Source: Gordonia amarae NBRC 15530 (GTDB taxonomy: Bacteria; Actinomycetota; Actinomycetes; Mycobacteriales; Mycobacteriaceae). From it: a stretch of 64,000 nucleotides of DNA. Made by a program: the position numbers and the translations under genes. Location: the NCBI RefSeq assembly GCF_000241345.1, contig NZ_BAED01000052.1, positions 1 through 64,000 of the forward strand, written 5' to 3'. Shown piece by piece: positions 17,856 through 26,984 of the stretch; within the stretch, counting starts at the first letter, position 1, and the number at the start of each line of letters is the position of its first letter. A model generated the notes under the pieces. The model was not told where the DNA came from. It saw only the letters and a list, made by a program, of their open reading frames with translations, and did not search any database.

Positions 17856-18353
17856 GTGAGCGACCCCGGGCACACGCCCAGCCTGTCTCATATCGACGGG
17901 TCGGGAACCGCCCGCATGGTCGACGTCGGCGACAAGGCGACGACGCGGCGGCGTGCGGTGGCCGGCGGCACGTTCCGCACCACCTCCGAGGTGATCGGGC
18001 TGCTCGTCGACGGTGAGTTGCCGAAGGGTGACGTGCTGGCGACGGCCCGGATCGCCGGGATCATGGCCGCCAAGCGGACCGACTCGCTGATCCCGCTGTG
18101 CCATCAGCTGTCGTTGTCGTCGGTCGACGTCGAGTTCACCATCGACACCGACTGCATCGCGGTCACCGCGACCGTCGCGACGTCCGGTCAGACCGGGGTG
18201 GAGATGGAGGCGCTGACCGCCGTCGCGGTGGCCGGCCTGACGCTGCACGACATGGTGAAGGCCGTCGACCGCGCCGCCCGGATGGACAACATCAGGCTGC
18301 TGTCGAAGACGGGGGGCAAGTCGGGGGACTGGTTTCGCGACCGCACCCCGTGA
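17856..18353 (+). CDS. moaC: Cyclic pyranopterin monophosphate synthase
   Basis: 165 residues with the MoaC markers [14 protein letters not shown], the catalytic [15 protein letters not shown] segment and [10 protein letters not shown]. It converts the MoaA product to cyclic pyranopterin monophosphate in the first phase of molybdenum cofactor synthesis. The GTG start lies 7 bp after the upstream small gene. It is the first moa gene of a moaC-mog-moaE run, while moaA and moaD lie on the other strand beyond rpfA, the order of the moaC2/mog/moaE2 set of M. tuberculosis. Confidence 0.96.
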   Translation: MSDPGHTPSLSHIDGSGTARMVDVGDKATTRRRAVAGGTFRTTSEVIGLLVDGELPKGDVLATARIAGIMAAKRTDSLIPLCHQLSLSSVDVEFTIDTDCIAVTATVATSGQTGVEMEALTAVAVAGLTLHDMVKAVDRAARMDNIRLLSKTGGKSGDWFRDRTP

Positions 18354-18362
18354 GGACTCCCG

Positions 18363-18878
18363 ATGAGCGCAGCAGCAGGACAACCCCGGCGGGTCGCGCA
18401 CGTGGTGGTGGCCTCCACCCGGGCCAGTCGTGGTCTCTACCGTGACAAGACCGGACCGCTGATCGAGGAGTGGCTGGCCGCGCGCGGCTTCACCGTCGCC
18501 GAACGTACCGTCGTCGCCGACGGTGAACCGGTGGGTGGGGCGATCCGCACCGCGATCTTCGAACAGGCCGACCTGGTGATCACCACCGGCGGCACCGGAC
18601 TCTCGCCCACCGACCGCACCCCCGAATACACGCGCCCGCTTCTCGACGCCGAGATCCCGGGCCTCGCCGATGCCATTCGTGCCGCCGGCGCACCGAAGGT
18701 GCCCACGGCGATGCTCTCGCGTGGCCTCGCCGGCATCGCCGACCGCACGCTCGTGGTGAATCTGCCCGGTTCGTCGGGCGGCGTGCGCGACGGGCTGGAG
18801 GTGCTCGCGACCGTGCTCGACCACGCACTCGACCAGATCGCCGGAGGCGACCATCCACGCCCGGAGGCGACCTCGTGA
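18363..18878 (+). CDS. mog: Molybdopterin adenylyltransferase family protein (MoaB/Mog)
   Basis: 171 residues. The TTGGTGLSPTDRTPEYT motif is the MPT-binding signature of the MoaB/MogA family, and LPGSSGGVRDGLEV is the second conserved block. It adenylates molybdopterin ahead of metal insertion. The start ATG lies 9 bp after moaC, and the stop overlaps moaE as GTGA. It is called mog by position, as in Rv0865. Confidence 0.92.
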   Translation: MSAAAGQPRRVAHVVVASTRASRGLYRDKTGPLIEEWLAARGFTVAERTVVADGEPVGGAIRTAIFEQADLVITTGGTGLSPTDRTPEYTRPLLDAEIPGLADAIRAAGAPKVPTAMLSRGLAGIADRTLVVNLPGSSGGVRDGLEVLATVLDHALDQIAGGDHPRPEATS

Positions 18879-19315
18879 CTGTCCCGATCCGCACCGCGGT
18901 CTCCGAGGCACCGATCTCCCAGCGTGAGCACGAGGACGAGGTGACCGGCCTGTCCGGCGGTGCCGCGGGTGCGGTCGTCGGATTCGGTGGCATCGTCCGC
19001 CATCACGACGGCAACCATGACGACGTGGTCGCCCTGTCGTACTCGGCGCATCCCAGTGCCCCCTCGGTGCTGGCCGCAGTCGTCGAGGAGGTCACCGCGG
19101 CCGCCGGTGACGGTGTCCGGGCGGTGGCGGTGTCGCATCGGGTAGGCGACTTGTCGGTGGGGGATGTGGCGTTCGTGGTGGCGGTGGCGGCCGATCACCG
19201 ACGGGAGGCGTTCGCGCTGTGCGCGGGTCTCGTCGACGAGGTGAAGGCGCGGTTGCCGGTGTGGAAGCACCAGACGTTCGCCGACGGCACGGATGAATGG
19301 GTCGGCTGCGCCTGA
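18875..19315 (+). CDS. moaE: Molybdopterin synthase catalytic subunit
   Basis: 146 residues. The conserved VRHHDGN segment and the C-terminal VPVWKHQTFADG-type block with its catalytic lysine (here LPVWKHQTF) mark MoaE. It transfers sulfur from the MoaD C-terminal thiocarboxylate to cyclic pyranopterin. It overlaps mog by GTGA. Its partner MoaD is encoded 1.2 kb away on the opposite strand. Confidence 0.95.
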   Translation: MTVPIRTAVSEAPISQREHEDEVTGLSGGAAGAVVGFGGIVRHHDGNHDDVVALSYSAHPSAPSVLAAVVEEVTAAAGDGVRAVAVSHRVGDLSVGDVAFVVAVAADHRREAFALCAGLVDEVKARLPVWKHQTFADGTDEWVGCA

Positions 19316-19356
19316 GTGGTGCTGTTCTCCACACTGCGCGCCTGTCCGGGATAGCA

Positions 19357-19396
19357 AAAGCCTCCGCACGGACAACATCAACGTGCGGAGGCCTTT
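19357..19396. terminator. Bidirectional terminator between moaE and rpfA
   Basis: GCCTCCGCACG (19360-19370) pairs perfectly with CGTGCGGAGGC (19382-19392) around an 11-base loop. AAAA precedes it and CTTT follows it, so both convergent genes get a short U-tract. It lies 42 bp past the moaE stop and 40 bp past the rpfA stop. Confidence 0.85.
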
Positions 19397-19436
19397 GTAT
19401 GTGAGGGCGTGTCGCCCTGTTGTGGCGGAGCGCTGC

Positions 19437-20280
<844 letters not shown>

Positions 20281-20516
20281 ACCGTCCGGACGTTATGTAT
20301 TTGTTTCGTGCGGTTGATCGTTAGTGGAACGATCGATTCGTAGACTACGGCTTTCGCTCCGGGTATTCACCCATGTCGACGTAAGTTTTTCAGGGATGGT
20401 TCCAGGGCCTTTGGGTACGGAAATCGCGTCCGCCCTGCTCACGGGTCGATAGTCGACTTGTATCCGTCTCGTTATCTTGCCGTGATGTGATGAAAGTCAC
20501 AACGAAATAGGTGAGG
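20281..20516. promoter_or_regulatory. rpfA upstream region with an inverted repeat
   Basis: This 236-bp stretch has no gene and is less GC-rich than its surroundings. It holds a perfect dyad GATCGTT-AGTGG-AACGATC at 20316-20334 and, on the minus strand, a possible -10 (TACATAAC) just upstream of the riboswitch. A CRP-type palindrome at 20486-20501 is listed separately. The rpfA promoter must lie in this stretch; its exact position is not determined. Confidence 0.5.
20486..20501. promoter_or_regulatory. Perfect CRP/Rv3676-type binding site
   Basis: TGTGA-TGAAAG-TCACA is an exact match to the TGTGA-N6-TCACA palindrome of the CRP/GlxR family. It lies between the moaD stop and the rpfA leader, about 410 bp upstream of the rpfA start codon. 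In M. tuberculosis, rpfA (Rv0867c) is a known target of the cAMP receptor protein Rv3676. The present site fits that control, although its distance from the promoter is not known. Confidence 0.75.
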
Positions 20517-20765
20517 TCACCCGCCCGCGAACGGTGGGAGAACGTCGAGCGACGTGCAGTCACCGACACCGGCGGCCCTGTCGCAGAACGCGATCTCGTC
20601 GCGCAGATACGAGCAACGGGCCAGCACGCGGTGCAGTTCGTCGTTGCCCGCGGAGAGCAGATCCTCGAGCTCCCCGAGCGTGATCGCCGGGTCGATGTCG
20701 ACGACGGTCGACTCGGTACCCGACGCCGCGCGCGCGGCAGCGAAAAACCGGACAGTCAGCCGCAT
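20517..20765 (-). CDS. moaD: Molybdopterin synthase sulfur carrier subunit
   Basis: 82 residues, ubiquitin-like, ending in the required Gly-Gly (LPPFAGG) that is adenylated and converted to thiocarboxylate. It pairs with MoaE encoded on the other strand. The start is 4 bp after the moaA stop, so the two are coupled. Equivalent to moaD2 in the M. tuberculosis order. Confidence 0.92.
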   Translation of the reverse strand: MRLTVRFFAAARAASGTESTVVDIDPAITLGELEDLLSAGNDELHRVLARCSYLRDEIAFCDRAAGVGDCTSLDVLPPFAGG

Positions 20766-20769
20766 CGTC

Positions 20770-21867
20770 TCAGCCGCCGATCGCCGACATCGGACGGTCG
20801 GGCTGGTGGAATCCGGGGTCGTTCACACCGTGACCGGGCGCCTTGTCCCAGGTGTTGATCCGCCACGCCGCCGCGATAGCGGCGTCGACCTCAGTGGATG
20901 TGCCGCCACTGCCGCGCAGGATCGACCGCAGGTCGGTCTCGGAGTTGGCGAACAGGCAGTTGCGCACCATGCCGTCGGCGGTGAGACGGGTCCGGTCGCA
21001 GTCGCCGCAGAACGGTCGGGTGATCGAGGCGATCACACCGATCCGGGCTGGTCCGCCATCCGCCGCCCGAAAGCCGTCGACGATCCAGGTGTCGGCCGGG
21101 GCGCTGCCGCGTGGCCGGGTGTCGTCGGTGAGGGGGAACTCGGTGCGCAGGGTGGCCAGGATGTCGTCGGCGGTCACCATCTGGGCCCTGCTCCAGCGGT
21201 GATCGGCGTCCAGTGGCATCTGTTCGATGATCCGCAGTTGATAGCCGTTGTCGAGGCAGAACCGCGCGAGTTCCGGCAGCCGGGCCAGGTCCGACCGGTC
21301 GGGGACGACCGCGTTCACCTTGATGGTGCCGATGCCGGCCTCGCGTGCCGCGGCCAGTCCGTCGATGACGTCGCGCAGCCGGGCCCGGCGGGTGACCTGG
21401 GCGAACCGTTCGGGGTCGACGGTGTCGAGCGAGATGTTGATGCGGTTCAGTCCCGCCGCGACCAGACCGTCGACGCGGCGGCTCAGTCCGAGGGCATTGG
21501 TGGTCAGCGCGATCTCGGGCCGCGGCCGCAGCGCGGCGACACCCGCGATGATCGTCTCCAGGTCGCGGCGCAGCAGCGGTTCGCCGCCGGTGAAGCGGAC
21601 GCTGCGCACCCCGAGATCGCGCACCGCCACGGTGATCACCCGGATGAACTCGTCGGCGGTCAGCACGGCGTCGGTGCCGAGCCAGTCCAGGCCGTCGGCG
21701 GGCATGCAGTAGGTGCAGCGCAGATTGCACCGGTCGGTCACCGAGACCCGCAGGTCGCGGACCACTCTGCCGTAGCGGTCGATCAGCCCCGCGCCGTCGG
21801 CAGGCGCCGGTACCGCACTCGCCTCGATGCGGCGGAGCGGTGGCATTCCGAGCGGGGTGATGGTCAT
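20770..21867 (-). CDS. moaA: GTP 3',8-cyclase (radical SAM)
   Basis: 365 residues. The radical SAM cluster motif CNLRCTYC is near residue 46, FTGGEPLLRRD follows, and a C-terminal region with FCGDCDRTRL supplies the second Fe-S cluster ligands. MoaA rearranges GTP in the first step of molybdenum cofactor synthesis. The ATG at 21867 is chosen because MTITPLGMPPL leads directly into the family. It lies 11 bp after a flavin reductase gene and 4 bp before moaD. Confidence 0.95.
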   Translation of the reverse strand: MTITPLGMPPLRRIEASAVPAPADGAGLIDRYGRVVRDLRVSVTDRCNLRCTYCMPADGLDWLGTDAVLTADEFIRVITVAVRDLGVRSVRFTGGEPLLRRDLETIIAGVAALRPRPEIALTTNALGLSRRVDGLVAAGLNRINISLDTVDPERFAQVTRRARLRDVIDGLAAAREAGIGTIKVNAVVPDRSDLARLPELARFCLDNGYQLRIIEQMPLDADHRWSRAQMVTADDILATLRTEFPLTDDTRPRGSAPADTWIVDGFRAADGGPARIGVIASITRPFCGDCDRTRLTADGMVRNCLFANSETDLRSILRGSGGTSTEVDAAIAAAWRINTWDKAPGHGVNDPGFHQPDRPMSAIGG

Positions 21868-21878
21868 CGGTGAGCGGG

Positions 21879-22460
21879 CTACGTTCCCGACGGCCCGTCG
21901 CCGGCCCGGGCCTCGGACGGGCGGGACACGAGAGTGCGGAACCCGCTGGCATGGAACACAAGCGGCTCGACTCCGGGATCGGCGTGGAGTTCGTTGATCC
22001 GCAACAGCACCAGGGTGTGGTCGCCGGCCGGGATCTCGTTGTACAGCGTGCACGAGAGGCTGGCCGCCGCGCCGGGCACGAACACCGCACCGGCCTCGGT
22101 GTGCAGCGGTTCGATCCCGGCGAAGCGCAGGTGCGCGGGTCCGGCCAGCTGACGGCACAGGGCCGACTGCTCGCTGGCGAACACGCTCACCCCGACCTCG
22201 GCGACGCCCCGCAGCTTCGGCCAGGTCGTCGACGTGTTCTGCACGCACAGCGACACCAGCGGCGGATCGAGTGAGACGGTGGTGAAAGCGCTCGCGGCCA
22301 TCCCGACCGGTTCGTCGTCGACGCGGCTACAGATGGCGACGACACCGGACGGGAAGCAACTGAACGCGCGCCGCAGCACCGCCGAATCCGCGGCGGGTTC
22401 CAAGGTCGTCAGGTGTCGTGTCTGTGTCCTGGACGAAGGCGTTTCAGTGGTGTGTGTCAT
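21879..22460 (-). CDS. Flavin reductase (FMN-binding split barrel)
   Basis: 193 residues. The motifs FPSGVVAI, ASAFTTVSLDPPLVSLCVQ and the conserved histidine/aspartate region near DHTLVLLRI are typical of the DIM6/NTAB or HpaC-like short-chain flavin reductases. These supply reduced FMN/FAD to partner monooxygenases. The ATG at 22460 is preceded by GAGGATC; an upstream start would add 14 residues without support. It is the first gene of the moaA-moaD unit, a position where the M. tuberculosis map has no equivalent, so it is a local insertion. Confidence 0.88.
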   Translation of the reverse strand: MTHTTETPSSRTQTRHLTTLEPAADSAVLRRAFSCFPSGVVAICSRVDDEPVGMAASAFTTVSLDPPLVSLCVQNTSTTWPKLRGVAEVGVSVFASEQSALCRQLAGPAHLRFAGIEPLHTEAGAVFVPGAAASLSCTLYNEIPAGDHTLVLLRINELHADPGVEPLVFHASGFRTLVSRPSEARAGDGPSGT

Positions 22461-22470
22461 CTTTCGATCC

Positions 22471-22698
22471 TCACCGAATCTCCCGTGCCGAACGGAATGC
22501 AAAAATCAGGCCGAGTACAAAGCCGAGCGGTGCGCACATGGTGAGCAGGTAGACGAATGTCGGCGCCGTGCTGCCGTCGGCGACGACCGGTGTCAGGAAC
22601 AACACGACGACCGCGACGATCCCGATCGCGAAGACGACACCCGCGGTGATCAGTCCCACCGGGGTGCGCTGCGAGCGTTCGGTGCTCTCACTGTGCAT
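22471..22698 (-). CDS. Small two-helix membrane protein (Rv0870c position)
   Basis: 75 residues from the ATG at 22698: a short polar start (MHSESTERSQRTP), two membrane helices (about 15-37 and 47-67), and a basic end. The stop lies 10 bp before the flavin reductase start, so it probably leads that operon. The position corresponds to Rv0870c, a membrane protein of unknown role. I recognise no domain. Confidence 0.75.
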   Translation of the reverse strand: MHSESTERSQRTPVGLITAGVVFAIGIVAVVVLFLTPVVADGSTAPTFVYLLTMCAPLGFVLGLIFAFRSAREIR

Positions 22699-22873
22699 AC
22701 CCACCACGGTAGAACACCGTGAACAGCCGTGGGGTGGCCCGGCATCAGGCTGTGACCGTTGGGGGCGGCGGTATTGGCGTGACGGGGGGTACGGGTGCCC
22801 GGTAGACTGGTGGCGACGATGCGCCTTGCTCGAAGTCATGGAGCCGAATCTGTGATGGAGCGGGCGCTTTTCA

Positions 22874-22914
22874 CTGTGTCCGAACACCTCGGGCGCAGGG
22901 TTTTTCGGACACAG
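22874..22914 (+). promoter_or_regulatory. 11-bp perfect stem-loop in the cspB leader
   Basis: CTGTGTCCGAA (22874-22884) and TTCGGACACAG (22904-22914) are perfect inverted repeats around a 19-base loop. The hairpin ends 15 bases before the chosen cspB start, just ahead of its GGTGAGGGTGAG stretch. Cold-shock mRNAs often carry structured leaders, so a temperature-sensing or translational role is possible but inferred. Confidence 0.55.
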
Positions 22915-22929
22915 GTGAGGGTGAGCACA

Positions 22930-23355
22930 GTGCCTACCGGCAAGGTCAAGTGGTACGACGCGGACAAGGGCTTCGGTTTTCTGTCGCAGGAGAGCGGCGA
23001 GGACGTGTACGTCCGCGCCGGTGCGCTCCCGGAGGGCGTCGAGGCGCTCAAGCCCGGACAGAAGGTGGAGTTCGGGATGGCCGCGGGCCGCCGCGGTCCG
23101 CAGGCGCTCAACGTGACCGTTCTCGACCCCGCACCCAGCGTCACCCGCAACACCCGCGAAGCCGCCCGCAACCAGGCCCGCAAAGAGGCCAAGCGGCACA
23201 CCCCCGACGAGCTGCACGGCATGGTGGCCGACCTGATCACCCTGCTCGAAGGCAAGGTGCAGCCCGACCTGCGCAAGGGTCGTTACCCGGATCGTAAGAC
23301 CGCACAACGCATCTCAGAGGTCGTTCGGGCCGTGGCACGCGAGCTGGAGGCCTAG
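22930..23355 (+). CDS. cspB: Cold-shock protein with C-terminal extension (CspB-like)
   Basis: 141 residues. Residues 1-67 are a cold-shock domain with [16 protein letters not shown] and a reduced RNP2 ([11 protein letters not shown]). A 75-residue basic/helical extension follows, as in mycobacterial CspB (Rv0871, 135 residues). It binds single-stranded nucleic acid. I chose the GTG at 22930, which gives the family start PTGKVKWYD; the frame is open further upstream, but those codons have no family support. Its stop overlaps the stop of the convergent DUF2771 gene. Confidence 0.9.
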   Translation: MPTGKVKWYDADKGFGFLSQESGEDVYVRAGALPEGVEALKPGQKVEFGMAAGRRGPQALNVTVLDPAPSVTRNTREAARNQARKEAKRHTPDELHGMVADLITLLEGKVQPDLRKGRYPDRKTAQRISEVVRAVARELEA

Positions 23356-23903
23356 TCCCCGGTGTAGGACTCGGTGGGCCGGGTGTCCGCGGCGATGATC
23401 GCGCGGGCCACCGGCACGCCGTCGGCGTCGATCTTGATCGACGGCAGCTGGATCTCGATGTTGGTGAGGATGTAGTCCGGGCGCGAGTGCAGCACCATCG
23501 TGAAGGTGCTGCCCGATGTCCGGATACCTCCGTCGCGGGTGGGGCCGTGCGGGGTCAGGTACTCGGCGACCACGTTCCACGGCCGCTCGGCGATCGACGA
23601 CGGCACCGACAGCACCACTGATTCGCCCACCTCAACGGGCACCCGGGGCACCTTCATCTCTTCCATCCGGGCCGGTGAGCACTTGGTGAGTTCGAGGGTG
23701 CACCAGCGTGCCGGTTCGATGCGGGTCAGCGTCCCGCCCACGGCCAGCGACACCTTCGGCGGATGCTCGTCCTCGTCCTGTCCGGTGAATCCGTCGGTGA
23801 GAAATGCCACAGCGCCGCCGACGATGGCCACGAAGGCCACGGCCACCACCGCGATGATCACGAGCGCCTTGCGTTCACCACTGCGCAGCTGTCCGAGATT
23901 CAC
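23352..23903 (-). CDS. DUF2771 family exported protein (Rv0875c-like)
   Basis: 183 residues with one N-terminal membrane helix (about 13-35) and an extracytoplasmic beta-rich domain holding two cysteines ([11 protein letters not shown]). It matches the position and length of M. tuberculosis Rv0875c, annotated DUF2771. Function unknown. The GTG start overlaps the stop of the upstream MFS gene (GTGA). The TAG stop overlaps the cspB stop by three bases. Confidence 0.82.
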   Translation of the reverse strand: MNLGQLRSGERKALVIIAVVAVAFVAIVGGAVAFLTDGFTGQDEDEHPPKVSLAVGGTLTRIEPARWCTLELTKCSPARMEEMKVPRVPVEVGESVVLSVPSSIAERPWNVVAEYLTPHGPTRDGGIRTSGSTFTMVLHSRPDYILTNIEIQLPSIKIDADGVPVARAIIAADTRPTESYTGD

Positions 23904-26023
23904 GTGCGGGGTTTTCCTCTTCTGCCGGTGGGATGGGTGCGATGGGTGCTCGGACGCGCCCGGTCGGTCGGGGACATCCGGTCCGTCGAGGGGGTCCGGT
24001 CACCCGGGGGCATCCGGTCGGTCGGGGCGGCCCTGGGACCCTGAGGATGTGTGCCCGGGGCTCCCTCGGGGCGGTGGATGGCCCCGGTCGCAGAAGCATA
24101 GTCGGGCCGGTTGCCGCCGAAACCGGGGACCAGCGTCGATCCGCGGGTGGTGAGGATCGTCTGCACGGTCCCGATCGCCATCACCCCGGCGACGACGCCG
24201 AAACCGATCGACAGGGTGGTGGGCAGCAGCACACCGAGTGCGGCGCCGAGCACCCAGCCGAACTGCAGGACGGTCTCCGACCGCCCGAACGCCGACGCGC
24301 GGGACTGCTCGGGCAGGCCGTCCTGGATGGTCGAGTCAAGGCACACCTTGCCGATGGCGCTCATCCCCGAGGCCACCAGGCCCGCGGCGACCGCGCCGAA
24401 CAGGTTCCCGAACAGCGCCGCGAGCAGTGCGATCGCGCAGCACGAGCTGGTGGCGATGACGATGATGCGGGGCGGGTTCCGCAGTTCGACGCGGGTGCCG
24501 AGGCCGTTGCCCAGGGCGTTGCCGACGCCCGCCGCGGCACCGACCGCGCCCACGGCCGCGAGCTGCATGAGCCCGGACTGTTCGCCCTGCGCCTTGGCGT
24601 AGAAGGCGATGTACAGGGTGAGGAAGCCGGTGAGGACGCGGATCGTGGCGTTGCCCCACAGCCCTGCCACCACCACGCGGCCCAACGGCTGACGGATGGT
24701 CTGCGCGATGGCGCCGGCCATCTGTCTGCCGCGTGCGGACATGGTGCCGGCACCCGCGCCGGTGCCTTCGGCGCCGTGCGTGAAGCGCGCGTCGTCGCGC
24801 GGGGGCGGCGAGGTGGCGGGTTCACCGTGATAAGAGAAGGTGGTGGGCACCTCGCCCTCGGTCGACTCCACCCACGCCGGGATGCGCATGCAGTACACGG
24901 CGCCGGCGACGCCGAGGATGCACAGCCACACCAGGGCGCCCGGCAGATGCAGGGGCAGCAGCTTGGACAGCAGCATCTCGAACACGGCGGCGACGGCGCC
25001 GCCGGCGATGGTGCCGAAGATCAGGCCGAAGGTGGTCAGTCGCGAATTGACCCGGGGCAGGTCGATCGCGGGCGGCACCACACGCGGGGTGACCGCGGAT
25101 TTGAGCACGCCGAACGACTTGGACAGCACCATCAGGCCCAGCGCACACGGGTACAGCACCCACGGGTCGTAGTGCAGCTGACCGGACGCGGAGTTCCAGT
25201 CGCTGTTGGTGATGATCAGGATCGCCAGCAGGCTGCGCAGGCCGAAGGTGGTGGCCATCGCGATGCGCCGGCCGCGCTGCAGCCGGTCCAGGACGGGACC
25301 GATCAGCGGGGCGATCACCGCGAACGGGGCGATGGTCAGCGCCAGATACAGGGCCACGCTGACCTTCGACTCGCCGGTGGCGGCGGCGAAGAACAGCGTG
25401 TTGGCCAGGGCGACGGCCATCGCGGCGTCGACCGCGAAGTTGGTGATCACCGGGATGGTCAGCGCGGTCATGCCGGAACGGTCGGCGCCGTCGGCGGTGG
25501 CCGCCTGATACACCTTGTCGGCGAGCATCTTGGAGAAGTACTTGCCGCGCATCGCCGCCACCCTGGTGACGGTCAGCTTCGACGGCGAGGCGGTGGGCTT
25601 CGTCGACGGCCCGTTCGGTTGCTGACCGGGTGCGATCGGGTCGGTCGGTTCCTCACCCGGACGAGCGTGGGACTGCCGGTGGTGCAACGGCGACAGGTGC
25701 GGGTTGTGGGTGGGCGGCGGCAGATATGCCTGGTCGGCCGGGCCCCGGCCCGTGCCGGTGCGTCCGCTCTGGCGGGAGTTGCGCCGCGTGGCCTCGGCCG
25801 GATACCCGTCAGCGGAGCGATCCGGCGGGTAGTTGACCGCGCCCGGATGCTCGTCGAACGGGCGGGTGGTCGGGGTGCTGTGGGGGGCGGGAGACGAACT
25901 GCCGGGTCTCGTGGTGCTGCCGAGGCTCGACGTCCGTCCGGCCCGGCCGAGGCGATCACCGTCCGTGGTGGCCTGGCCGGATTCCTCGCGCCGGGGATGC
26001 GGCGGCCGGTTGCGTCGATTCAC
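23900..26023 (-). CDS. MFS-type transporter with long disordered termini (Rv0876c-like)
   Basis: 707 residues. The first about 150 residues are Pro/Arg/Ser/Thr-rich and disordered. About twelve membrane helices then run to residue 650, with a polar central loop. The C-terminal tail carries imperfect repeats of a PTDRM/PxDR type. The core resembles Rv0876c, an MFS-like protein with no proven substrate. It is 160 residues longer than the M. tuberculosis protein. The GTG at 26023 is the only upstream start. It is paired with the DUF2771 gene as in mycobacteria. Confidence 0.8.
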   Translation of the reverse strand: MNRRNRPPHPRREESGQATTDGDRLGRAGRTSSLGSTTRPGSSSPAPHSTPTTRPFDEHPGAVNYPPDRSADGYPAEATRRNSRQSGRTGTGRGPADQAYLPPPTHNPHLSPLHHRQSHARPGEEPTDPIAPGQQPNGPSTKPTASPSKLTVTRVAAMRGKYFSKMLADKVYQAATADGADRSGMTALTIPVITNFAVDAAMAVALANTLFFAAATGESKVSVALYLALTIAPFAVIAPLIGPVLDRLQRGRRIAMATTFGLRSLLAILIITNSDWNSASGQLHYDPWVLYPCALGLMVLSKSFGVLKSAVTPRVVPPAIDLPRVNSRLTTFGLIFGTIAGGAVAAVFEMLLSKLLPLHLPGALVWLCILGVAGAVYCMRIPAWVESTEGEVPTTFSYHGEPATSPPPRDDARFTHGAEGTGAGAGTMSARGRQMAGAIAQTIRQPLGRVVVAGLWGNATIRVLTGFLTLYIAFYAKAQGEQSGLMQLAAVGAVGAAAGVGNALGNGLGTRVELRNPPRIIVIATSSCCAIALLAALFGNLFGAVAAGLVASGMSAIGKVCLDSTIQDGLPEQSRASAFGRSETVLQFGWVLGAALGVLLPTTLSIGFGVVAGVMAIGTVQTILTTRGSTLVPGFGGNRPDYASATGAIHRPEGAPGTHPQGPRAAPTDRMPPGDRTPSTDRMSPTDRARPSTHRTHPTGRRGKPRT

Positions 26024-26168
26024 ACTGTCGATTGTTCCCTAAAGGTGTGACGGCATGCCGCAACCACGTAGGTGATGTTGCCCCGCGGCGGGCGCACGGA
26101 GGTCCGCGTCGGCGCCGCATCGGGGCCGCGAGTGGAATGCGGAGCGCTCCGTATTGCACACTGGTACG

Positions 26169-26981
26169 GTGACTGATCCAACTGGTGGTGACCGGCTTCT
26201 CGACGCTGTTGCGCAGGCGCGGGAGGCGCTGGTCGACGACGGTGCGCAGCCCGGCGCGCACCGGGGTGCCGTCGCCGAGGGCACCTGGGCCGTCGCCCAC
26301 TATTTCGAGGCCGATCTGGTCGGCTACCGCGGCTGGCAGTGGTGCGTGGTGCTGGCCGGTGCTCCCGGATCCGATGAGATCACGGTCAGCGAGATCGCGC
26401 TGCTGCCCGGCAGCGATTCGCTGCTCGCCCCCGCCTGGGTGCCGTGGAACGAGCGGATCGCCGCCGGTGACCTGACCCCCGGCGACGTCCTGGCCGCCGA
26501 ACCCGACGATCCGCGGCTGGTGCCCGGCCAGGTCGACACCGGCGACGAGTTCCGCGCCGAGAGCGAACAGACCGACCCCGACGACATCGCACAGGCCATC
26601 GGCGAGCTGGGTCTGGGCCGCAAGCGCCTGCTCAGCCGCGAGGGTCGCGACGACGCGGCGCAACGCTGGTACGACGGTGAGTTCGGGCCGACGTCGGCGA
26701 TGGCTCTGGCCGCGGGCCACGCCTGCTGCTCATGCGGCTTCTACATCCCGCTCGCGGGTGCGCTGCGCGCCGGTTTCGGTGTGTGCGCCAACGAGTACTC
26801 GGCCGACGGCCGGGTGGTGTCCGCCGAATACGGCTGCGGCGCCCATTCCGATATCACCGGACCGCACGGCGCCGGTTCGCCCGCCTACGAGGCCTATGAC
26901 GACGGCGCGGTGGAGATCGTGTCGACGGCGGTACGGCAGGCCGCCATCGGGCAGACCCCGGTCCGCGTCTCCGCCGAGTGA
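26169..26981 (+). CDS. DUF3027 family protein (Rv0877-like)
   Basis: 270 residues. The C-terminal third has a cysteine-rich block (CCSCGFYIP, FGVCANE, YGCGAHS) that could bind zinc. The N-terminus has WAVAHYFEADLVGYRGWQW, the DUF3027 core. The GTG at 26169 has no ribosome binding site and may be leaderless. The stop is 3 bp before the start of the sacsin-like ATPase gene, and that gene in turn overlaps a PAP2 phosphatase gene. Function unknown. Confidence 0.82.
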   Translation: MTDPTGGDRLLDAVAQAREALVDDGAQPGAHRGAVAEGTWAVAHYFEADLVGYRGWQWCVVLAGAPGSDEITVSEIALLPGSDSLLAPAWVPWNERIAAGDLTPGDVLAAEPDDPRLVPGQVDTGDEFRAESEQTDPDDIAQAIGELGLGRKRLLSREGRDDAAQRWYDGEFGPTSAMALAAGHACCSCGFYIPLAGALRAGFGVCANEYSADGRVVSAEYGCGAHSDITGPHGAGSPAYEAYDDGAVEIVSTAVRQAAIGQTPVRVSAE

Positions 26982-26984
26982 CCG

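Noticed and set aside
22795..22929. An N-terminal extension of the cspB frame
   Set aside because: The region holds a perfect hairpin and lacks family similarity; the cold-shock domain starts at the GTG at 22930.
23352..23355. Overlapping stop codons of cspB and the DUF2771 gene
   Set aside because: A consequence of compact convergent genes; not notable by itself.
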